Assembly: GCA_934045905.1 (NCBI GenBank)
Contig: OW203762.1
Span: 14,106,345-14,170,344 of the forward strand
Source: Leuctra nigra
Taxonomy: Eukaryota; Arthropoda; Insecta; Plecoptera; Leuctridae
Length of the DNA: 64,000 nucleotides
Direction: 5' to 3'
Part shown: in pieces, positions 56,492 to 64,000 of the stretch
Layout: every line of letters begins with the position of its first letter
How positions within the stretch are numbered: the stretch's first letter is position 1
Program-made: the position numbers and the translations under genes
The notes under the pieces: generated by a model
Databases searched by the model: none
Told to the model about the DNA's origin: nothing
The model's input: the letters and a program-made list of their open reading frames with translations, nothing else

Positions 56492-56942
56492 TAGTGATGG
56501 CACCATTGAAAATTGAAAATTTTCAGAAAATTTTTAATGACCATTGAAAAAATTGAAATTTTTTGAAAAAGTTTAAATCAATTTTATTTTATTTAATAAA
56601 TGTATGGGCATACTTGGGATGCATACTGAACTCTATTATGATGCGTGTTGTTGTCTGAGTGGTAAATGTGCAAAATGATCATTAATACAGCATTCAAATT
56701 TCCCGCCTATGTAGAAATTACAGTCTGGCCAAAATTACAATGAAGAAAAACTGAGATTTGGGCTTATATTTGACTTTTATTTTTATTTTGATTTTACGCT
56801 TTTTTCAGATATATTATCAACAATTGTGTGCAATAAAGCAATAAAAATAGTAATTTAAAAAATTTTCAACGCATTGAAAATTTTCATAAAAGTTTTCATG
56901 AAAATTTTCAAAAAAAAAAAATTCAGAAAATTGCCATCACTA
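56492..56942. mobile_element. hAT-like MITE, copy 1, perfect 8-bp TSD
   Basis: Terminal TAGTGATGGC and GCCATCACTA, with subterminal repeats of TTGAAAATTTTCA type at both ends. Identical octamers GTCCTACC flank it at 56484-56491 and 56943-56950. It is 451 bp without coding capacity. The interior (ATGTATGGGCATACTTGGGA and on) is nearly identical to copy 2. Confidence 0.9.
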
Positions 56943-58057
56943 GTCCTACCTATACCTAGATGTTAAATCTGACGCGTCAACGTTCTAACAGTAACATAAT
57001 GTGGAAAACATTTAGGTGACAACTTATTTTTTTTGCCTTGCTGATATCCTAAAATAAAAGAAGATCGTTCAAACCATACTGCATCGTGGTTCAAACTATG
57101 CATAAATGCATGATCAATAACAGTTGTACATTTTGTTACAAACTCAGCTTGAAATATATTGAGAAACATGTAAAAGTTTCACACCGTTAACGATTGGACA
57201 TATCCAAAACTTACAATTTATTGATCACTCACTTAGCTACGATGTAGAAAGTCTGTCTGTAGCAGGGACCATGGGTTTGTTTACCGCATTACAACCTCTT
57301 ATCAAAGATAAAGCCGCATTGCCTAGCTTACTACCTACTTGTTCTAGTAGTAGTGCCCATATTTGGCGTAAATAGACCTCAAGGTCTCCCCACGTTCTAT
57401 AACAATTTGATTTATAGCTGGCGAATGTAATTGGAATAATTTTGCACTTTATTCTTGCTAACGTTTTGGATTACTTTCGTTTGATATCAATCTCTATGGT
57501 TTGATTAACAATATTAGTGCGTTATGTCTGTTTATCTTTAGGTCTACCGGTCTACCTAGTAATTAATAATCCTGTATTCATTTGAAATATGAGTAACAAA
57601 CATAATGAGTGTCATTCTATACATTAATAACGGGCATGTGTCATGTTATTATCAGTGATGAAAGATGGGACTCCTTGATTTAACTGAAGATTTCATGACA
57701 GTTTATTTTTTTTAATCTTTTACCTATTGATTTTCATCGTTGCAATGCTGAGGAGGTACGATCTCCATTATTTTGTCGGTGGTAACCTACCTATAGTTGA
57801 CGTAATTAATTTCATTATTCAACTTGTCGTCAATATGTCGTATTGTATTTCATTAGCTCTGTCTACTATCTAGCAAGTTCGTAAATTTACTAATTATGTA
57901 ATTTAGATCTTGAATTTGACTCGAAGGAGGTGAATCTATTGGAAACGACGCAATATAGTTGCAATATGATGTTGTGGTGTGCCGTATTGGTGGCCCTGAA
58001 TAACTAATGAGGAGAACGAAAAACAGCAGTTGGTTCAAGTTGTTTTTTTTCGTGAAA

Positions 58058-58147
58058 ATGGGGGGCTCGTATGGTCAAATCATTGTGGTTTTCTGCCTCT
58101 ACCTGACAGTGACAGCTGCCATCTGGCTCAACACTCGCGGACACTAA
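58058..58147 (+). other. Small ORF with a hydrophobic N-terminus, doubtful
   Basis: An ATG in good context (AAAATGG) opens 29 codons, MGGSYGQ, then the hydrophobic run IIVVFCLYLTVTAAIWL, then NTRGH-stop. It could be a microprotein or signal-anchor, but it lies alone in a transposon-rich intron with no conserved homologue known to me. Confidence 0.15.
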
Positions 58148-58381
58148 TATTGCGTGTTTCGCTCAAATGTAGCATGGGTATACTCGCGACTTTTGTGTCT
58201 GCGGGTGTACTTCAGTCAGTCATCTATATTTTGATCAATGAAATATTTTTTCTCGCGAAATTGAGTTATGTACGTGCCCAACAAATCATAAAACGGTATT
58301 TGAACGAAACGGATTGGGTTGCTGGCTGCTGGTTGACAATCAATCCTTGTTATTATCAATGAAATCAGAGCTCGTCATACT

Positions 58382-58833
58382 TAGTGATGGCCCATTGAAA
58401 ATTTTCATTTGAAAATTTTCAGAAAAATTAAAATTTTCAGAAAATTTTCAATGACCATTGAAAAAATTGAAATTTTTTGAAAAAGTTTAAATCAATTATA
58501 TTTGATTAAATAAATGTATGGGCATACTTGGGATGCATACTGAACTCTATTATGATGCGTGTTGTTGTCTGAGTGGTAAATGTGCAAAATGATAATTAAT
58601 ACAGCATTCAAATTTCCCGCCTATGTAGAAATTACAGTCTGGCCAAAATTACAATGAAGAAAAACTGAGATTTGGGTTTATATTTGGCTTTTATTTAGAT
58701 TTTGATTTTACGCTTTTTTCAGATATATTATTAACAATTGTGTGAAATAAAGTAATAAAGAAAGTAGTTTAAAAAATTTTCAACGCATTGAAAATTTTCA
58801 AAAAAAATTTTTTTCAGAAAATTGTCATCACTA
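58382..58833. mobile_element. hAT-like MITE, copy 2
   Basis: It shares its whole length with 56492-56942, including TAGTGATGG and CATCACTA ends. Flanking octamers GTCATACT and ATTATACT match at 6 of 8, so the target duplication is partly eroded. The left end has an extra ATTGAAAATTTTC unit. Copies 1 and 2 lie 1.4 kb apart in the same orientation. Confidence 0.85.
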
Positions 58834-59242
58834 ATTATACTACAGTTGGGTGACGAATTAGAAAAGACTTTATGGGATGATGCCATCACATTTTTTCAGA
58901 CAATCCATTTCTTTCATACCGTTTCATCATTTGTTGAGTGTATAACTAATGGTAATTCAGGTAATTCAATTGTGTAGGTATTTTTTCTATTGGATATTCT
59001 ATTTCTATTTTCTATAAGAAGTCTGCATTTAGCTCATTCATAAAATAATAATTAATGGTTAACTTACTAGAGTTTCAGCAGCAATTGATCGTTTCAGTCA
59101 GGCAAAAGCAAATAGCCTTGAATAATAGACAAGTAAAAAATCCCATAAAAATCACTCAGTATAAAAACACAGCCAAGTTAAAGGGAAGAAAAAATCAGCA
59201 TTTAAATGAAGTGATGTGAAAAAGGAGGCAAAGTAAATGTAA

Positions 59243-59350
59243 ACTAGAAAAATGCTCGGTGCAGCGCGTTGATGAGCGAGCACCGTTATGCGCAACATCT
59301 CAAACCAAAATTGTGGAACGCACAAAACATCTACATAGTTTTCATTTAAA
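59243..59350 (-). repeat. R1 terminal fragment
   Basis: ACTAGAAAAATGCTCGGTGC, GCGTTGATGAGCGAGCACCG and TATGCGCAACATCTC match the conserved R1 end. It is then broken by the retroposon at 59362. Confidence 0.55.
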
Positions 59351-59361
59351 CTGAGAATACA

Positions 59362-59425
59362 CCCCACCGATGGCTGCCACCTTAGCGCGGTGGTGGGGTT
59401 TGTGTTGGCCAATGATCCATTGCAG
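59362..59425 (+). ncRNA. Candidate HDV-like self-cleaving ribozyme at the retroposon 5' end
   Basis: Segments in order: CCCCACC (59362-59368, P1 5'), ten bases GATGGCTGCC (P2 strand region), ACC (59379-59381, P3), seven-base loop TTAGCGC, GGT (P3 3'), GGTGGGG (59392-59398, P1 3'). P1 gives 7 bp and P3 gives 3 bp with a 7-nt L3, the HDV fold seen at the 5' ends of R2 and L1Tc-like retrotransposons, and cleavage would fall exactly at the element start. I could not settle P4 and the catalytic J4/2 strand; GCAGC at 59421-59425 could pair with GCTGC. Confidence 0.55.
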
Positions 59426-59815
59426 CTACGCCGGCGAGCATATGCTCATGTGTAAGGGTTACCCATGCCGGACAGATCAGTGGTGAGGTCCAGACAAAGA
59501 GCAGCCAGGGTCGGCCTAACCATGCCCTCCCTTGAATTTGCGGTCCCCATCGGGTCGGCCTCTCCCCTCGAGATGGTGATCCCCCTGAAATCGGGTTCCG
59601 CCGGCCCGAATCCTCACACCCCCCGGTCCGTCCCCATTCCGGCCTGGCCTCCCCACCAGTGTTGGACTCCCCCGGATCGGGCCCGTTAGGACAACCCCTC
59701 CCCATGTCCACCACTTATATCAACAAAGTTAAATGCAAAAATGCAAAAATTAATGTGCGCAATATAACCTCGTCGTTAACGCGCCGTTAAGCCACAATAA
59801 TCTATCTATCTATCT
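59362..59815 (+). mobile_element. Retroposon with 5' ribozyme-like start and (TATC)n tail
   Basis: A GC-rich 454-bp element flanked by the direct repeat CTGAGAATACA(C) at 59351-59362 and 59816-59827, and ending in ATCTATCTATCTATCT. Target duplication plus simple 3' tail indicates target-primed reverse transcription. It has no reverse transcriptase, so it would be a non-autonomous element depending on a LINE in trans, probably one with a ribozyme 5' end such as RTE, R2 or ingi/L1Tc types. Minus-strand Gly/Arg/Pro frames here are compositional. Confidence 0.75.
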
Positions 59816-60083
59816 CTGAGAATACACTCTGGTTACAAAGAGAATAAGATTTAAGTGGCTTTGGAATAATACTCATTCATTTCGATACCATCACAATTCA
59901 AACACCTCTATTTCAAAGAGTTAAAAAAAAAATCAACAAGCACACTTTCTTTGATTTTTGGCAAGTTGGTAAATTGTGTGTTGGCCGATGATGGCAGCCC
60001 ACATTTCGGACATGTATCTCTTGTATTCCATCTCTCTCTCGTCTCTCTTCCACCTCACACGAGCCACCCTGTTCACGTTACAG

Positions 60084-60537
60084 CATCCGGCCGCAGATCC
60101 CACGCGAGATCCTCGACATGTGCCGCATCTGCACGTTCGTCACGCCTGGCGAGCCGCAGGTCACCATCGGCGGCGACAAGTCGTTCACGTTCGACTACGT
60201 GTTCGACACGGAGATCCAGCAGGAGGACATCTACGAGCACTGCGTAGAGGACCTGATCGAGGGCACGTTCCACGGCTACAACGCCACGGTGCTCGCATAC
60301 GGCCAGACCGGCTCGGGCAAGACGTACACCATGGGCACAGGATTCGAGATGGGGCTCCGCGACGACCAAGTGGGGATCATTCCCAGGGCGATTCACCATC
60401 TCTTCAGGGGCATTCAGGAGAGGCGGCTGACCTACGAGGATCCGAAGAAGGCGCCGGAGTTTGTGATTACGGCGCAGTTTATGGAGCTGTACAACGAAGA
60501 CATTATCGATCTGTTTGTGGCGGCCGATGGGTATAAG
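60084..60537 (+). CDS. KIF21-type kinesin, exon 2 (motor domain with P-loop)
   Basis: Exon between TTACAG| and AAG|GTGAGT; it encodes 151 codons after completing the split Arg codon. It starts [16 protein letters not shown], then [50 protein letters not shown] with the P-loop GQTGSGKT, and [14 protein letters not shown]. The [14 protein letters not shown] and FTFDYVFD segments are those of KIF21A/KIF21B and Drosophila Klp31E, plus-end-directed kinesin-4-group motors that damp microtubule growth. The exon is GC-rich with strong codon bias compared with its surroundings. The ATG at 60118 is internal, not the start; the true start is exon 1 at 44204. Confidence 0.95.
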
Positions 60538-63500
60538 GTGAGTTGCAGTTTACTTTTCGATTTTGATCCTCATTGTCATTATTCTTCTCATTGTTTGCCA
60601 TGTTAATTCATCTAGTTTTAAGTCTAATCTAGTTCTTCTTCACTGATTGTGGCAAGTGTTGGTGTTTCATCTAATAAGATAGCAAATATGCTACTATGCT
60701 ACTACTATACTAGGTACTAGGTACTATACTAGACCTACTATAGGTACTAGGTAAATAAGTAGGTACCTAAAATACCGAATTAAAATTAATTTTGTGAATT
60801 AAAATTTGTCGATTAATAGGTAGGTTGTAGAAAGGTACTACGGTAGGTACTACAATAGTAGTTTTAAAATTTAAATTGGCATAAGATTATATGAACATAA
60901 AGAGGATTAGAAGGCATACTTTCTACGTTATTGTAACTTGATGATTGAGAATGTCTCACTCATTTTCTTCTTGATATCCTGTAGTACCTCTCTGGCTGGG
61001 TCAAGGTTTTCTACATTCTTGGCATTGAGAAGATCTGCCATTATATCATTTGCCTTTTCTTAAAAACTTGTATTTTAGCTTTTAAATGACTCGGTCTAAC
61101 TAGGTAATTTTTGTGTTTCACTCTCAATAGTAGGTACATTATTTATCTAAAATATTTGGCAATTGATAAAATAGAATAGACTTTGGAATTTGCCATTTGG
61201 AGATAAAATTGTACTTTAATCTCTGTAGTGGGTTCCAGAATAGACATGGTTCTTAGAATCACTGATCAGTAATTAATCATTGTAAAGGTCATTAATCACT
61301 AATAATAGGCACTTACTTGCTGAAGTGAACCTACAGGTTGTGGGTGTTGCCAATACTCATTCTTTGGCAATTAGTCACTGAATGAAGGGGTCATTTTTAA
61401 AGCATTAATTGTTCAAACAATATGCTAAGTTTCTTTGCTGCATCCTCTAGGTATAGTAACAGAGGTAGGAGGACCAATGTAATTTTTCTTAACTAGGGAC
61501 CACATCCACATATTACCAAGTTAGAAATATTCTTCAGTTAAGTTTTGCTCCACTTCGGAAATGTGGCGTACATTATACACTGTGTCATAGCTTAAAAAAC
61601 TGCAGTCAATGAAGTCTGAGGTTAATTTAAACTTCGGAATTAAATTGCAGTAGGTATATACCTACCTAATGGTAATAATACACAGAGTTTTCTGAAGTGG
61701 AGCTTAAGCTAACTAACTGTAGCTTAAACTAATGGTAATACCGGCCCTTACAATTGCAATATTTTTAATGGTTTTCACATAGGTAGAATAAGGTTTTGGA
61801 TATCAAGAAAGTTAGCAAGAAACACACTTGAAAATCCATCCATTAAGACTGGGCAACACCCTATTTTCAATTCAATGCTAATCAATCGTTTCCAATGACT
61901 ATTGTAACCTGTTGTAAGTGAGTGGCAGGAGTTCTGGCCCAGTGACTGTCTCTGTCTCTAGACAGCAAGGTTCAATGCACATGTCTGCCTATAGACTTCC
62001 ACACTGCATGCTTCACTGCTCTGCTGCCCAGTCCCCTACCTGCCAAACCACCTGACTGATAGAAGCTGGCAGATTTATGACTTTGAAGCAACAGCCTTCA
62101 TTGATCACTCATAAATCATTACCTCTTTAGCTTTTTGTTGGGTCTAATAAAATTTACAATCCTCACATGCATGTAGGAACAAGTGAATTCTGAAAGCTAA
62201 TGTTTCCTATGCATAGTATGAGCTACATTTAGTGTCCCAGGTAATAGTAAGCAAGTAAACAGCTGGAAAGTTGGTTGATAATTGATATCATTTTTTTATG
62301 TAAAATTCGCTCACACTAAAGATAAATTTGGAACTACAGGAACATTTACACTGTTGGTGCTCAAGTCAAGCTTACACTTTTGAGCACATTTGAATATGAA
62401 TTAAATTGCCATGAAATATTGTATTTTTATAAGTAGGTAACTTACAAATTTTAGGATATAAGTTATTATTAAAAAAATTTAAAAAAATATATCTAAAAGG
62501 AAATTTTAAACATATATATTAAAAAACATTAATAACGATGGCACAGAGGCTAATTTTTGTACTGATATAAGGTATGTAATCTTCGAGGAAAATTAAATTA
62601 AATTAAATTTTAAGACCGTCTATTCAAATTTGAATTTGTATTCCAGATATTTTATGGTCATTACATTTTATATTGTGCTAATTTGTAAGCTGGTCTTAAG
62701 GTGGCTCATCCAATCGGGCATGGTCTCAGATTTTCATAATTTTTTGTCTACTTATTGATAATCATGCCATACACAATCCCTGAAAAAATTAAACACTTCT
62801 CGTGTCTAGTTTTTGAGATAAATTGAGTTTTCTTCCCCATGTTATCTTATGGCAGACAAGTAAAATCGTGTCACATTTAGGCTAATAATGAAGATCTAAT
62901 TTTTATGTAGTCCCAACTTTGATCAAAAAACTTTTTTTCTGGTAGATATATGGATATCCTATTAGGGAAAAAATTGAAAACAATACCAACGTGTGCTATT
63001 TTAGAAGTTATAAGCCAAAAACGCAATGATTTTCCTATACCTCCTGTGTTAAAGTTTTCTTCATTCTCGGAAGGCAATAATTTTAAACCTCGCTGTAAGA
63101 CAGGAGTTGCAAGTTAAATGACATTTTATTATTTGTTTATACTTAAATAGAGTTCAAATGTTGGAAAAAGTAATTCATGATGGTAATTTCAAAAAATAAT
63201 TATTTTGGAATGTTCGATCGGTTGAGCCACGTTAAGGGCCACCAGCAACACGTAGTTTTAAATTAATCTTAGCATTAATGAATTGTATAAGATATCTTAT
63301 CTGTGACATGCATTTGACTCACTAACCTTCTCGGTTGAGTGACAGGTAGTATGTGATCTAGGGATACCTCCACGCATTCCACTCTTATCTCATTTGTTGT
63401 TGTTCGTTTCCAAGAAAGCATGTATAAACTAAGCTTCTGTACTTCCTTACCTAGGATCATCATTCATAGATACCTACTACCTACCTAGATTAAATTTGTT

Positions 63501-63841
63501 GTGCAATATGTTAGGTACATATTTTTTAATGTATTCAGATTAGCAAGATTCTTGAAACGATTTTAAGAGATTCAAACCAGGGACATCTGAAGTCCCAAAA
63601 CCTAGAGTTTTTCACAATTTGTCTTCTAGAGTCAAATTTAAAAAATATTTGGATTTTTTCAGTTTAAAAATAGTTTTGGGAGTAGGTAGGTTAGTATCTT
63701 AGACACAGACAGTTAATTCCTGATAATTAATTCCAGTTTATTCCATCCAGACAATTACTGGATAGCTGTACCTAAACCTGATCAAGGATTCTTAGATGTT
63801 GGACGAAGTCACAGTGGTGTTAACTCTGCTCTTGCTTCCAG
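60538..63841 (+). other. Intron 2 of the KIF21-type kinesin
   Basis: Runs from GTGAGT to TTCCAG, phase 0. It contains AT-rich DNA, a TAGGTACT-type simple patch at 60700-60780 and a fragment with GAGATTCAAACCAGGGACATC at 63568-63588, which resembles the tRNA-like head of the SINE family on the minus strand. No other feature was recognised. Confidence 0.85.
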
Positions 63842-64000
63842 CCCGTGAAAGGAGGGATCCGCATCCAAGAGGATCCGCTGGGCGGCATCAACGTCGTCGG
63901 TGCGACCAGTCAGCCCGTGAGGGACTCAGACCACGCGCTGGAGCTGCTGCGCATCGGCGCGTTGTCGCGCACCACCGCCAGCACGCGCATGAACGACGTG
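63842..64000 (+). CDS. KIF21-type kinesin, exon 3 (motor domain, continues beyond window)
   Basis: Begins after TTCCAG in phase 0 and reads PVKGGIRIQEDPLGGINVVG, then ALELLRIGALSRTTASTRMNDV to the window end. IRIxEDxxGGI and GALSRTTASTxMN are the kinesin motor segments leading to switch I (the NxxSSRSHA motif should follow). It joins exon 2 after [10 protein letters not shown], where KIF21 proteins have a variable loop. The neck, coiled coil and WD40 domain of the family must lie to the right of the window. Confidence 0.95.

Larger units (their letters stand above)
44248..60083 (+). other. Intron 1 of the KIF21-type kinesin, 15.8 kb, transposon-rich
   Basis: It is bounded by GTAAGT (44248) and TTACAG (60078-60083) and splits an Arg codon in phase 2. 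It contains three hAT-like insertions with 8-bp target duplications, an antisense LINE, a sister MITE pair, a hairpin repeat and a retroposon; each is listed separately. 44270-45610, 54716-56082 and 56951-58050 hold no other recognised feature. No internal exon of this gene was seen or is expected between VGLR and IRPQ. Confidence 0.85.

Noticed and set aside
59382..59714. Gly/Arg/Pro-rich minus-strand frame of 110 codons
   Set aside because: Lies inside the GC-rich retroposon; composition only, no family resemblance.
59976..60536. Alternative plus-strand frame of 186 codons over the kinesin exon
   Set aside because: A shadow of the true kinesin frame, His/Arg-rich, and it starts in the intron.

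Overview
The window is animal nuclear DNA, most likely from an arthropod and probably an insect. The evidence is a spliced kinesin gene with GT-AG introns, one exon of a LIX1/Lowfat-type gene, an AT-rich background, and a dense load of non-LTR retrotransposons, tRNA-derived SINEs, hAT-like elements and minisatellites. I cannot name the species. Nothing bacterial, plasmid-like or viral is visible. Genuine coding DNA is a very small part of the 64 kb; almost all long open frames are minisatellites that lack stop codons.

Left part (1-33 kb): a dispersed repeat with CRE/ETS-like sites (1-665); a 2.8-kb minisatellite block of 31-bp then 30-bp units (3134-5953); several copies of one tRNA-derived SINE; a perfect 58-bp palindrome (9809-9866); a MITE bounded by poly-G and poly-C (10044-10439); a 41-bp minisatellite with an outlying ancestral unit (18.6-19.7 kb); a 43-bp array packed with CACGTG and GC-box motifs (24182-24478); and a highly uniform 147-bp satellite of about 15 copies (26667-28863).

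Middle (33-44 kb): the first coding exon of a LIX1/Lowfat homologue on the minus strand (33127-33265). It is followed by an inverted-repeat element split by a second copy of the CRE/ETS repeat, and by several copies of a dispersed family here called R1.

Right part (44-64 kb): a KIF21-type (Klp31E-like) kinesin on the plus strand. Exon 1 (44204-44247) encodes 14 codons plus 2 nt, intron 1 is 15.8 kb, exon 2 (60084-60537) carries the P-loop, and exon 3 starts at 63842 and runs off the window. Intron 1 is a transposon nest. A hAT-like element of 7.4 kb with perfect 8-bp target duplications (47099-54519) split an R1 copy and was itself invaded by an almost intact antisense LINE (about 48001-52480). 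The LINE encodes a SAP plus SGNH-esterase ORF1 and an endonuclease/reverse-transcriptase ORF2, with an in-phase A AAA AAC slippery heptamer directly before the ORF1 stop. A second hAT-like element (45623-46215) contains a third (45748-46031), and two sister MITEs lie at 56.5 and 58.4 kb. A 454-bp retroposon (59362-59815) starts exactly with a sequence whose segment lengths match HDV-like self-cleaving ribozymes.

The two host genes are arranged head to head about 11 kb apart. There is no operon-like organisation. Most remaining sequence is unrecognised AT-rich intergenic or intronic DNA.
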